Under the pieces are notes generated by a model. The model did no database searches, was not told the origin of the DNA, and saw nothing but the letters and a program-made list of their open reading frames with translations. A stretch of DNA of 12,492 nt, taken from the NCBI GenBank assembly GCA_947593275.1, contig CANQDN010000025.1, positions 1 to 12,492 of the forward strand, in the 5' to 3' direction. Position numbers and translations under genes: made by a program. The stretch is from an uncultured Bacilli bacterium (lineage in GTDB: Bacteria > Bacillota_I > Bacilli_A > RF39 > UBA660). Numbering within the stretch: the first letter of the stretch is position 1; every line of letters begins with the position of its first letter. Positions 1 through 6,146 of the stretch are shown in pieces.

Positions 1-26
1 CCTTTCTTATTTAATTATAACACAAT

Positions 27-62
27 AAAAGTAGATCACATTCTCTTTTTGTGTCTACTTTT
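27..62. terminator. Putative intrinsic terminator hairpin, possibly bidirectional
   Basis: Arms 27-40 and 50-62 pair along 13 bp (AAAAGTAGA with TCTACTTTT, CACA with TGTG) with one bulged T at 36 and a 9-nt loop. On the minus strand the stem runs into a short T-rich stretch, and on the plus strand the T residues end the stem. It probably ends a gene lying left of the window; which strand uses it cannot be decided from here. Confidence 0.55.
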
Positions 63-107
63 ACTTTATCACTTCACCACGTTATTAAGGTATTCTTTTT
101 AAATTTA

Positions 108-136
108 TTGCCATTATTGACAATTTAAGATATAAT
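108..136 (+). promoter_or_regulatory. Sigma-A-type promoter of the COG2426/phosphatase-like operon
   Basis: TTGCCA (108-113) and a perfect TATAAT (131-136) are separated by 17 bp. Transcription would start near 143, leaving a very short leader, with GAGG at 144-147 eight bases before the ATG at 156. An apparent TTGACA at 117-122 lies too close to this -10 to be its partner. Confidence 0.75.
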
Positions 137-155
137 TAATAAAGAGGTAATAAAA

Positions 156-674
156 ATGGCAGAGAAATTAGCAAAAAGTATAGTGGGAATATTTGGAAGT
201 ATTACGAGTTTATGGTATGGAAAATATTTAGTTATGTTTATAATATCTTTGATGCCTATATTGGAACTTAGAGGGGGATTAATTGCAGCAGCTTTAATGG
301 ATGCACCGATAGTTCCGAGTTTTATTGTTTGTTTTATAGGGAATATAATTCCCATTCCTTTTATTTTGCTTTTCATTGAAAAAATATTTAGTTATTTAAA
401 AAAAAGAGGGAAGTTTTTGGGAAAATTAGTAACAAAAATTGAAAAGAGAGCAACAAGTAAAAAAGAACAGATTGAAAGACTTAAATATTTAGGCTTAATT
501 CTTTTTGTTGGTGTGCCACTTCCTGGGACTGGGGCTTGGACAGGCTGTTTAATCGCATCTTTACTTGGAATGGACAAAAAAAAGTCCTGTTTAGCGGCGA
601 TTGTGGGAGTTATTATGGCTGGGATTATTATGCTAATATTTAGTTATGGAATTTTAGGAGGAATATTAAAATGA
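156..674 (+). CDS. Small multi-drug export family membrane protein (COG2426 / PF06695-like)
   Basis: A 172-residue integral membrane protein. Hydrophobic segments fall at about 24-50, 52-76, 110-136 and 146-170, with a basic cytoplasmic-looking loop at 80-109. Family marks are the P34-x-x-E-L-R-G-G motif (34-41) after the first segment, GN-IIP (62-66), and PLPGTGAWTG (121-130) at a re-entrant position. The family is named for small multidrug export, but its substrate is poorly established, so transport of a specific drug should not be assumed. Start: GAGG at 144-147 with 8-nt spacing. It is the first gene of an operon: its TGA stop overlaps the ATG of the next gene in an ATGA junction at 671-674, which implies translational coupling. 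Length is normal for the family. Family assignment is fairly sure; the function is not. Confidence 0.85.
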   Translation: MAEKLAKSIVGIFGSITSLWYGKYLVMFIISLMPILELRGGLIAAALMDAPIVPSFIVCFIGNIIPIPFILLFIEKIFSYLKKRGKFLGKLVTKIEKRATSKKEQIERLKYLGLILFVGVPLPGTGAWTGCLIASLLGMDKKKSCLAAIVGVIMAGIIMLIFSYGILGGILK

Positions 675-1288
675 CAACAATTTATTTAATAAATAATGCA
701 CTTACAATGAATAATTTAGCTTTTCCTGAAACAGAATCTTTAATTAGTAAAAGAGAAAAAAGAATTTTAAGTATAGAAGGGGAAGAAGAAAGTAAGAATA
801 TTGCTAAATTAGAATATTTACAAAAGGTTAATAGTATTTATACATCTAATTATGTTATGAGTATGGGGACTGCCAAATATTTAGCGCAAAAATTAGAATT
901 AGAGATAAATATTAAAAGTGAACTTGGAGAAAGAGTGTTAGGAAATCTTGGGGATAAAAAAATTAGAGTTGTTCAAGAGATGCAAGAGAATGATTTTAAT
1001 TATAAGTTAAATGGGGGAGAATCTTTAAATGAAGTAAAAAGAAGAATGTTAAAGTTTATTAAAAATCTTCTTTTAGAGGAAGAGGATAAATCTATTGCTC
1101 TTTTCACCCATAATGTTGCTATAACAAGTTTACTTAGTGAATATTGTAATAAAGGCTTTAATCTAGATAATCGCCTAATCTTAAATTATGAAGAAGAAGC
1201 AATTGTGGATGGAGCTTGGGATGGAATAAGAATAATTGAATTAGTTTTTGATAAAGATAAATTGGTTAGTATTAAAAGAAGAAAATAG
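671..1288 (+). CDS. Degenerate histidine-phosphatase (phosphoglycerate-mutase-like) protein, probably catalytically dead
   Basis: A 205-residue soluble protein laid out like the histidine phosphatase superfamily: beta-1 IYLI (4-7), LSIEG (33-37) at the usual LTxxG site, YTSNYVMSMGTA (57-68) where active members have the SSPLxRAxxTA segment, LGERVLGNLGD (85-95), GGES (115-118) and FTHN (145-148). The catalytic RHG triplet, expected at 8-10, is N-N-A, so both the nucleophilic His and its Arg are absent. The second phosphate-binding Arg is Met63. His147 and Glu87 remain. Established chemistry needs the first His, so phosphatase or mutase activity is unlikely; a binding or regulatory role is inference. 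It is coupled to the upstream membrane protein by the ATGA overlap. No frameshift or stop suggests decay, so it looks like a maintained pseudoenzyme. Confidence 0.7.
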   Translation: MTTIYLINNALTMNNLAFPETESLISKREKRILSIEGEEESKNIAKLEYLQKVNSIYTSNYVMSMGTAKYLAQKLELEINIKSELGERVLGNLGDKKIRVVQEMQENDFNYKLNGGESLNEVKRRMLKFIKNLLLEEEDKSIALFTHNVAITSLLSEYCNKGFNLDNRLILNYEEEAIVDGAWDGIRIIELVFDKDKLVSIKRRK

Positions 1289-1292
1289 TTGT

Positions 1293-1320
1293 TTGTTATT
1301 TTAAAAAAAGATGATATAAT
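1293..1320 (+). promoter_or_regulatory. Extended -10 promoter for the 189-residue hypothetical gene
   Basis: TGATATAAT at 1312-1320 is a full TGnTATAAT extended -10. A -35-like TTGTTA lies at 1293-1298 with a 16-bp spacer. It starts 4 bp after the stop of the preceding gene, so the next gene can be expressed separately even though no terminator intervenes. Confidence 0.7.
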
Positions 1321-1341
1321 ACTAAATTATGAGGTGAAGAC

Positions 1342-1911
1342 ATGAAAGAAAATTTTAAAGAAACGAGCTTTTATCAACATGAATATCTTGTTTATGATAT
1401 AGAGTTAATAAATAAAAAGTTAGCTATAAAAATATATTTAAGTGGAACTAAAAAAGAAGTAAAACAAGGGAAGATGGAAACTATTAGGACTTATGAACAT
1501 CTTAGAACTTTTTATTCTTCTGATTTACCTAAAGATATTGAAATATTAAAATCTAAGGGTTATATGGATGCGAATAAGTTTTTTCATGAAGATTTTTTAA
1601 GTCAAGTTGTAAGTAATAAAATGTTACTTACTTATAAATTAATGCTTTTAGGTCATCATAATAAAATATTAGAAAAAGCTTATGATATAAAAATTATTGA
1701 TGGAATGAATTATATTGTTACTTATATTTCTTATGTTAATATGAATACAGGAGTAGAGTATGTAATGCCTTTGGGTATTTTAGGTAAATTTGATGAAAAA
1801 ATGGTTAGAATACTTGAAGATAAGGGTTATAAATATATTAGTGATACGGAACTTATGAATCACTTAAATAAGTTAAGTAAACCTTTTGTTTTAAAAAGAA
1901 AATTAGATTAA
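1342..1911 (+). CDS. Hypothetical protein, 189 aa, not recognised
   Basis: I do not recognise a family. The start is well supported by GAGGTG at 1331-1336, five to six bases before the ATG, behind its own extended -10 promoter. The product is predicted to be soluble and mixed alpha/beta, with no membrane segment or signal peptide. It is basic overall, with a Lys-rich N-terminal part (about 25-45). A helical stretch (about 95-115) carries a His pair, and a central strand-rich region (about 118-150) is full of Ile, Tyr and Val. There is no P-loop, helix-turn-helix or Cys cluster. It ends at a good terminator (1914-1938). Base composition matches the two genes to its left, so it looks native rather than recently acquired. 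Confidence 0.8.
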   Translation: MKENFKETSFYQHEYLVYDIELINKKLAIKIYLSGTKKEVKQGKMETIRTYEHLRTFYSSDLPKDIEILKSKGYMDANKFFHEDFLSQVVSNKMLLTYKLMLLGHHNKILEKAYDIKIIDGMNYIVTYISYVNMNTGVEYVMPLGILGKFDEKMVRILEDKGYKYISDTELMNHLNKLSKPFVLKRKLD

Positions 1912-1913
1912 AT

Positions 1914-1938
1914 AAAGCCTCATTTTTTGAGGTTTTTT
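1914..1938 (+). terminator. Rho-independent terminator after the 189-residue gene
   Basis: AAAGCCTCA (1914-1922) pairs with TGAGGTTTT (1928-1936) through one G-U wobble, with a 5-nt T loop and a six-T tract at 1933-1938. It starts 3 bp after the stop codon. Read on the minus strand, the same stem is followed by TTTATTT, so it could also back up the tRNA terminator. Confidence 0.85.
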
Positions 1939-1943
1939 AGATT

Positions 1944-1968
1944 AAAAAAAGTTAGATCTTATTAACTT
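1944..1968 (-). terminator. Terminator downstream of tRNA-Gln
   Basis: On the minus strand AAGTTA (1968-1963) pairs with TAACTT (1954-1949) across an 8-nt loop, followed by a run of T (minus strand of the A run 1944-1948). It lies 13 nt beyond the encoded CCA end, a sensible position for ending the tRNA transcript. Confidence 0.6.
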
Positions 1969-1980
1969 AAAATTCAAAAA

Positions 1981-2056
1981 TGGCTGCCCTGGTTGGATTC
2001 GAACCAACGGAATCGTAGGGTCAGAGCCTACTGCCTTACCACTTGGCTACAGGGCA
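1981..2056 (-). tRNA. tRNA-Gln, anticodon CUG, CCA encoded
   Basis: On the minus strand the 76-nt sequence folds as a standard cloverleaf: acceptor TGCCCTG with CAGGGCA, D-arm GCC...GGC, anticodon stem GTAGG/CCTAC around the loop CTCTGAC, and T-arm GTTGG-TTCGAAT-CCAAC, then discriminator G73 and an encoded CCA (+ strand TGGC at 1981-1984). The loop gives anticodon CUG, which reads CAG (Gln). The weak U1-A72 first pair and G73 are identity features of bacterial tRNA-Gln. It stands alone with its own promoter and terminator. A CUG isoacceptor is unusual in such AT-rich DNA, where UUG usually suffices. Confidence 0.95.
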
Positions 2057-2069
2057 ATTTCTAAAAAGT

Positions 2070-2098
2070 ATTATATCATTTAAAGTGATAATAGTAAA
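2070..2098 (-). promoter_or_regulatory. tRNA-Gln promoter
   Basis: On the minus strand TTTACT (2098-2093) and TATAAT (2075-2070) are spaced by exactly 17 bp, with the TG of an extended -10 (TGATATAAT, 2078-2070). The predicted start near 2063 leaves about 7 nt of 5' leader before the tRNA at 2056. Confidence 0.85.
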
Positions 2099-2108
2099 TT
2101 ATTTTTGT

Positions 2109-2144
2109 TTAAAACTATTAAAACTAAAAAGAGAATGTTATAAT
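2109..2144 (+). promoter_or_regulatory. Response-regulator promoter with a tandem 9-bp repeat upstream
   Basis: TGTTATAAT (2136-2144) is an extended -10; no good -35 is visible at 16-18 bp spacing. Just upstream, TTAAAACTA occurs twice head to tail (2109-2117 and 2118-2126). The repeat may be a regulator site, but it differs in phase (9 bp) from the TCTTAA array before the ABC operon, so I do not assign it to the same protein. Confidence 0.65.
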
Positions 2145-2159
2145 AAAAGTAAGAGAAAT

Positions 2160-2165
2160 AGGTGA
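2160..2165 (+). promoter_or_regulatory. Shine-Dalgarno that fixes a TTG start for the response regulator
   Basis: AGGTGA at 2160-2165 lies 5 nt before TTG at 2171. The longer reading from GTG at 2162 would place its start codon inside this same site and add three residues absent from typical receiver N-termini. The TTG start gives the classical beginning MANILIVEDD. Confidence 0.8.
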
Positions 2166-2170
2166 TTTGT

Positions 2171-2824
2171 TTGGCAAATATTTTAATAGTGGAAGATGAT
2201 TTAGATATTCATAATGTCCTAGAAGAAATTTTAAAAAAAGCAGGTTTCACTTATTCTCATGTCTACTCTGGCAGTGAAGCAATGCTTTTACTTGAGAAAA
2301 ATAAATATGATTTAATTCTCCTTGATTTAATGCTTCCGGCTTTAAGTGGCGAAAAAATAATATCTCAAGTTTCTGATACTCCAATTATAGTTATAAGTGC
2401 CAAAATATCACCATCTGATAAAGTTAACGCTTTATCTTTAGGGGCCAATGATTATTTAACTAAACCTTTTAATAAAGATGAGTTACTTGCAAGAATAAAT
2501 GTGCAACTGCGAAATTCTAAACCTTTAAATAAAGACTTAAGTTATAAAGATTTAAAATTATTAAATGATAATAGGACTTTATTAATTGGTGAAAATAAAA
2601 TAAATTTAACTAAAACAGAGTATGCGATATTAAAACACTTAATAATTAATCAAAAAGAAGTAGTTCCTAAAAATAAACTTTTAGATTTAATAAGTAATGA
2701 TACTTTGGATGGGGATGAAAATTCTTTAAAAGTTCATATAAGTAATATTAGAAAGAAACTTAAAAAATATAGTAAAAATAATTATATTGAAAGTATTTGG
2801 GGAATTGGTTTTAAAATGAGTTAA
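2171..2824 (+). CDS. OmpR/PhoB-family response regulator of the ABC-transporter module
   Basis: A 217-residue cytoplasmic regulator read from the TTG at 2171. The receiver domain (about 1-115) has the acidic pair D9/D10, phospho-acceptor D52 in LILLDLMLP, switch Ser76 and invariant Lys98 in LTKPF. The C-terminal winged-helix domain (about 122-217) ends in the family-typical IESIWGIGFKM. Length and domain order are standard. It should be phosphorylated by the kinase at 4653-5537, which lies three genes downstream in the same direction. The likely target is the TCTTAA array (2825-2865) that begins immediately after its stop codon and precedes the ABC operon. It has its own promoter, so the regulator is made before the transporter is induced. 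Family certain; partnership and target are inferred from position. Confidence 0.93.
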   Translation: MANILIVEDDLDIHNVLEEILKKAGFTYSHVYSGSEAMLLLEKNKYDLILLDLMLPALSGEKIISQVSDTPIIVISAKISPSDKVNALSLGANDYLTKPFNKDELLARINVQLRNSKPLNKDLSYKDLKLLNDNRTLLIGENKINLTKTEYAILKHLIINQKEVVPKNKLLDLISNDTLDGDENSLKVHISNIRKKLKKYSKNNYIESIWGIGFKMS

Positions 2825-2865
2825 TCTTAACTAAATCTTAAGCTTTTCTTAACTGGTTTCTTAAC
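2825..2865 (+). promoter_or_regulatory. Four-copy TCTTAA direct-repeat array, probable response-regulator binding site
   Basis: TCTTAA occurs at 2825-2830, 2836-2841, 2847-2852 and 2859-2864, each followed by C or G. The spacings are 11, 11 and 12 bp, one helical turn, so all copies face the same side of the DNA. OmpR/PhoB-family regulators are known to bind such phased direct repeats (for example PhoP and SaeR sites with TTAAC-like half-sites). The array ends 10 bp before the -10, overlapping where a -35 would be, as in activator-dependent promoters. Confidence 0.7.
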
Positions 2866-2872
2866 AATTATT

Positions 2873-2881
2873 TGTTATAAT
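2873..2881 (+). promoter_or_regulatory. Extended -10 of the ABC-transporter operon
   Basis: TGTTATAAT at 2873-2881 is a perfect extended -10. At the -35 position (about 2853-2858) the sequence is CTGGTT, far from consensus and inside the TCTTAA array, which suggests regulator-dependent activation. The predicted start near 2888 leaves a leader of about 19 nt containing AAAGGAG, the ribosome binding site of the ATPase gene. Confidence 0.75.
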
Positions 2882-2906
2882 ATGTTTAATTTGAAAGGAG
2901 AAGATT

Positions 2907-3815
2907 ATGGAATTAGTGTTAAAAACGAATAATCTGGGGAAAAAGTATAAGAATTTTAAAGCTTTAAATAATGTTAATATGCATATTAAAAAGGGAGCTA
3001 TATATGGTCTTATTGGTAAAAATGGGGCTGGTAAAACAACTCTTATAAGAGTAATATGTGGCTTAAATAATCCTAGTAGGGGTTCTTATACAATTTATGG
3101 TGAGGATAGTCCTAAAGGTATTTTAAAAGCTAGAAAAAGAATGGGAGCAATAATAGAAGCGCCAACATTAATTACAAGTATGAGTGCGAAAGATAACTTA
3201 ATTAGAGAGTTTATAGATGTAGGTAGGCCTTCTTTAGAGGGATTAGATGAACTTTTAGATTTAGTTAAATTAAAGGATACTGGAAATAAAAAAGTTGCTA
3301 ATTTTTCACTAGGAATGAAAGAAAGATTAGGGATTGCTTTAGCTTTAGTAAATAATCCGGACTTTTTGATATTAGATGAACCCATAAATGGGTTGGATCC
3401 TGAAGGTATAGTGGATATTCGGGAATTAATTTTAAAATTAAATAAAGAAAAAGGAATAACAGTCTTAATATCAAGTCATTATTTAGATGAATTATCGAAA
3501 ATCGCGACCGATTATGGTTTTTTAGATAATGGCGAAATAATAAAAGAAATAAGTAGTACAGAATTAAAGAAAAAAATGGAACATAAAATTGAGTTAAATG
3601 TTAATGATGTTTTAGAATATGTTAAATATTTTGAATTAAAAAAGATTAATTATGAGGTAACTAGTGATGATACTATTATTGTTTATGGTTCAACTTTAGC
3701 TAAACTTACTAAAGATCTTTATGAAAATAATTTAACACCTAATAAAATAAAAGAACAAGAAGAAACCTTAGAGAGTTACTATATAAATTTAATCGGAGGA
3801 CTTAATCATGAATAG
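2907..3815 (+). CDS. ABC transporter ATP-binding protein, bacitracin/lantibiotic-resistance (BcrA-like) type
   Basis: A 302-residue cytoplasmic ATPase that would power the permease encoded next. Visible motifs: Walker A GKNGAGKTT (37-45), signature SLGMKER (134-140), Walker B FLILDEP (153-159) with catalytic Glu158, D-loop GLDP (163-166 region) and H-loop His191. The usual Q-loop Gln is replaced by Glu84 in the segment IIEAP, a substitution typical of BcrA-type and lantibiotic-immunity ATPases. A C-terminal extension of about 90 residues follows the nucleotide-binding domain, also usual for this group. Start: AAAGGAG about 7 nt upstream of ATG. It overlaps the permease gene by 8 bp. The likely role is expulsion of, or protection from, a cell-envelope-active peptide; the substrate cannot be read from the sequence. 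Confidence 0.92.
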   Translation: MELVLKTNNLGKKYKNFKALNNVNMHIKKGAIYGLIGKNGAGKTTLIRVICGLNNPSRGSYTIYGEDSPKGILKARKRMGAIIEAPTLITSMSAKDNLIREFIDVGRPSLEGLDELLDLVKLKDTGNKKVANFSLGMKERLGIALALVNNPDFLILDEPINGLDPEGIVDIRELILKLNKEKGITVLISSHYLDELSKIATDYGFLDNGEIIKEISSTELKKKMEHKIELNVNDVLEYVKYFELKKINYEVTSDDTIIVYGSTLAKLTKDLYENNLTPNKIKEQEETLESYYINLIGGLNHE

Positions 3816-4638
3816 ATTACTAAAAGCAAATTTTTATCGTTTAAAAAAGAATAAAATGGGTTTAATAATGCTTATTTTTACTCTAATTTGGGCCTTTGTT
3901 ACAATTTTTACAAAGTATATCAGTCTAAAAAAATATAATAGTAGCGTAGAAATAGAACTTTTAATTTTTAATTTTGGTTATATTTTTAGCTTTATTATGA
4001 CCATCTTTTGTAGTCTTTTTCTAGGGGATAATGGAGATAATACTACAAGAATGCGCATTATATCTGGAAATAAAAAAAGAACTATTTATATAGCTAATTT
4101 TATTACCGTAGTAAGTGTTATTTTAGGTCTCTTTTTTCTATATACTTGTCTTATTTTAGTTATAGGTATACCTCTTTTTGGGGAAATTAATATTCCTATA
4201 TCAACTTTTATTTTAAAGTTATTTAATATATTTTTAATTATTATTGCTATTACAAGTCTTTATACATTTATTGGTATGGTACTATCTGATAAAGTAATTG
4301 TTACAGTTTTATCCATCATTTTATATCTAGTTTTAATGTTTGTAGGTTTATTGTTAGTAAGTCGTCTTTCAGAGACAGAATATATGACTGAGATGGTTTC
4401 AACTAATTATGATACTCATGAGTTTTCTTCAGTTGAAGTGAAAAATCCTTTATATGTTCCTGAAAATGTCAAAAAAGTAATAAGAGTAGTCTTACCTATT
4501 AATCCTTTTGGAGCTTATTTAGAACTTACTCAAAATGAAGTAGAAAATCTTCAAATATTACCTTTATATTCTTTAGGAATTATTATATTATTTAATATAA
4601 GTGGTTTAATTTTATTTTCTAAAAAAGAGTTTAAATAG
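3808..4638 (+). CDS. ABC-2-type permease of the peptide-resistance transporter
   Basis: A 276-residue membrane protein, the transmembrane partner of the ATPase whose end it overlaps by 8 bp (good GGAGG at about 3795-3799). Six hydrophobic segments are visible at about 17-37, 53-72, 93-122, 131-157, 160-185 and 249-271. A hydrophilic stretch of about 60 residues (186-248) between segments 5 and 6 should lie outside the cell and may contact the peptide. The short N-terminal MNRLLKANFYRLKKNK, basic with a helix leading into the first membrane segment, is typical of BcrB and lantibiotic-immunity permeases. The protein should form a homodimer or pair with two ATPases; no second permease gene is present. 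Family assignment rests on topology and context more than on catalytic motifs. Confidence 0.85.
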   Translation: MNRLLKANFYRLKKNKMGLIMLIFTLIWAFVTIFTKYISLKKYNSSVEIELLIFNFGYIFSFIMTIFCSLFLGDNGDNTTRMRIISGNKKRTIYIANFITVVSVILGLFFLYTCLILVIGIPLFGEINIPISTFILKLFNIFLIIIAITSLYTFIGMVLSDKVIVTVLSIILYLVLMFVGLLLVSRLSETEYMTEMVSTNYDTHEFSSVEVKNPLYVPENVKKVIRVVLPINPFGAYLELTQNEVENLQILPLYSLGIIILFNISGLILFSKKEFK

Positions 4639-4652
4639 AAAGGAAATATTTT

Positions 4653-5537
4653 ATGAGTATTTGGTTTTATATTAGTTTAGTTTTACTTTTAATTGTTATA
4701 CTGTTTATTCTAAAAATGATCAGTCTAAAAAGGGAAATTAAGAATATTCTGGAATCTTTAGAATTTATTATAAAAACAGATACTAATAATTTAATTATGG
4801 TTAACTCTAATGATAAAACTTTAAAAAAATTAGCTAGTAGTCTTAATAAGAGTTTAAAAAACTTAAGAAAACTAGAACTAGAATATAAAAGGGGAAGTAG
4901 TGAAATAAATAGGGCCATAACAAATATTTCTCATGATATTAGAACACCTCTTACGGCGATAAGGGGTTATCTTGATTTATTGAATGAAGAAAGACTAACA
5001 GAAAAAGAAAAAAATTATCTTGCTATAATTGGCGAGCGAGTAAATGCTTTAACTCATCTAACTGAAGAATTATTTCTTTATTCCTGTGGTTTAGATTTAA
5101 AAGAAAGCCTAAAAAAAGAAGTAGTATGTTTAAATTTAATCTTAGAAAACGTTTTAGCCTCCTACTATGTTTTATTTAAAAATGCTAATATCGTTCCCAA
5201 AATAAATATTACTAAAACTAAAATATATCGCAGTGTTGATAAAAATATGTTTGAAAGAGTTTTAGAAAATATTATATCTAATTTAGTTAAATATGCTCAA
5301 GATAAAGTTTATATAGAACTTAATAATAAAGGAGAACTTATCTTCCAAAATAAAACTACTAATTTAGATAAAGTAAGTTTTGAAAAAATATTTTCGCGGT
5401 ATTTCACTGTTTTAAATGCTAAAAAATCTACTGGTTTAGGTCTTTTTATTGCTAAACAATTAATTGAATTAAATGGAGGAACTATTACATCCTTCTATGA
5501 AAATAAAATGTTAACTATTAAAATAATGCTTCCTTAA
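4653..5537 (+). CDS. Sensor histidine kinase with a single N-terminal membrane helix
   Basis: A 294-residue kinase, 14 bp after the permease and probably co-transcribed. One membrane helix (about 4-22) is followed directly by a basic segment and a coiled-coil-like linker (25-90); there is no second helix and so no extracellular sensor domain. The phospho-accepting His94 is in NISHDIRTPL. The N box is ENIISN (205-210), the F box FEKIFSRYF (243-251) and the G2 box STGLGL (259-264). The G1 box is not recognisable (QNKTTN at 232-237), a variation I know from kinases beside this type of ABC transporter. It should phosphorylate the regulator at 2171-2824. Without an external domain, the signal may come through the ABC transporter or the membrane; this is inference. 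No terminator is evident after it. Confidence 0.9.
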   Translation: MSIWFYISLVLLLIVILFILKMISLKREIKNILESLEFIIKTDTNNLIMVNSNDKTLKKLASSLNKSLKNLRKLELEYKRGSSEINRAITNISHDIRTPLTAIRGYLDLLNEERLTEKEKNYLAIIGERVNALTHLTEELFLYSCGLDLKESLKKEVVCLNLILENVLASYYVLFKNANIVPKINITKTKIYRSVDKNMFERVLENIISNLVKYAQDKVYIELNNKGELIFQNKTTNLDKVSFEKIFSRYFTVLNAKKSTGLGLFIAKQLIELNGGTITSFYENKMLTIKIMLP

Positions 5538-5572
5538 GTATATGCTTTAATTTTTAAAATATTCTTAAAAAG

Positions 5573-5619
5573 TAACCAAAAAAAGAACTTTTGCATATAA
5601 TATGGTGGGTACAAAAGTT
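5573..5619 (+). promoter_or_regulatory. Promoter of the signal-peptidase operon with inverted repeat around the -10
   Basis: TATAAT at 5596-5601 has a poor -35 (TAACCA, 5573-5578) at 17 bp. AACTTTTG (5586-5593) and CAAAAGTT (5612-5619) form perfect 8-bp inverted arms either side of the -10 and probable start site. The -10 itself lies in the small palindrome CATATAATATG (5594-5604). The left arm lies upstream of the start, so an RNA hairpin is not expected, and the layout suggests an operator. Confidence 0.5.
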
Positions 5620-5654
5620 ACCTATACATCCTTGATTTAAAGTATATCTTTATG

Positions 5655-5661
5655 AAAGGAG
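5655..5661 (+). promoter_or_regulatory. Shine-Dalgarno fixing the start of the Ig-like secreted protein
   Basis: AAAGGAG (5655-5661) is 5 nt before ATG 5667. The in-frame ATG at 5652 would put this site inside the coding sequence and has no site of its own, so the shorter start, giving MKKIVIIIPF, is preferred. Confidence 0.85.
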
Positions 5662-5666
5662 AACAT

Positions 5667-6146
5667 ATGAAAAAGATAGTTATAATAATTCCCTTTATTT
5701 TGGCTATTTTATTTATGTCTATTGGTTATTCTTTATTAGAAACAAATCTAGCAATAAAAGGCTATGCCACAATTTATGGTGATTGGAATGTTAGTATAAC
5801 TAATATCAAAACAGCTTATGAGTCAGATGGTTGTTATGCAGGATCTCCAACATTTACTAATCTATCCGCGAATTTTGATGCTTATTTAATGAAACCAGGA
5901 GACTATATTACTTATGAAATTACAATATCTAATAAAGGAACGATCGCTGCGAAATTAGAAAGTATAGATTTTGATTTTAGTGGTAGTGATGCGATAATTA
6001 TAACTAATACAGAACCTAAAGATATTTTATATGGTGGTGAATCTACAGTATTTTCTGTTACGATAACTTATGATGAAGACGCGACAGAAATACCAAGTGT
6101 AAAGACTAAAAATATAACGGGAACTATTAAGTATGTGCAAAACTAA
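5667..6146 (+). CDS. Exported Ig-like/beta-sandwich protein, likely substrate of the adjacent SipW-like peptidase
   Basis: A 159-residue protein from ATG 5667. Residues 1-21 form a Lys-Lys plus hydrophobic signal segment; the pattern IGYSLLETNLAIKGYATI (19-36) is a signal-region style I associate with SipW-dependent exported proteins of Bacillota. The rest (37-159) is Ser/Thr/Ile-rich with alternating strand character, including GDYITYEITISNKG (78-91) and GGESTVFSVTITYD (123-136), as in proteins of the TasA/CalY or DUF11 style with a beta-sandwich fold. One Cys (56). No LPXTG or lipobox is seen. Its gene overlaps the signal peptidase gene by 14 bp, which strongly suggests that the peptidase processes it. 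Surface fibre or matrix protein is a guess from TasA/CalY precedents; other exported Ig-like proteins fit as well. Confidence 0.75.
   Translation: MKKIVIIIPFILAILFMSIGYSLLETNLAIKGYATIYGDWNVSITNIKTAYESDGCYAGSPTFTNLSANFDAYLMKPGDYITYEITISNKGTIAAKLESIDFDFSGSDAIIITNTEPKDILYGGESTVFSVTITYDEDATEIPSVKTKNITGTIKYVQN

Noticed and set aside
117..122. TTGACA as the -35 of the first promoter
   Set aside because: Only 8 bp separate it from TATAAT at 131, and there is no -10 at 17 bp; TTGCCA at 108 has the right spacing.
2162..2170. GTG at 2162 as the response-regulator start
   Set aside because: It lies inside the Shine-Dalgarno site for the TTG at 2171 and would add three residues not usual at a receiver N-terminus.
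1981..2170. Integration site of a mobile element at the tRNA-Gln gene
   Set aside because: No integrase, no direct copy of the tRNA 3' end elsewhere in the window, and the tRNA is complete with its own promoter and terminator.
5545..5578. TTAA-containing repeats upstream of the signal-peptidase operon, as a second copy of the response-regulator array
   Set aside because: Only two TTAA cores are 11 bp apart, the flanking TC is present once, and further copies are out of phase. It falls well short of the four regular TCTTAA copies at 2825-2865.
5602..5640. Short 12-codon ORF (MVGTKVTYTSLI) before the Ig-like gene, as a leader peptide
   Set aside because: Its ATG directly abuts the -10, so it would lie at or before the transcription start, and no ribosome binding site precedes it.
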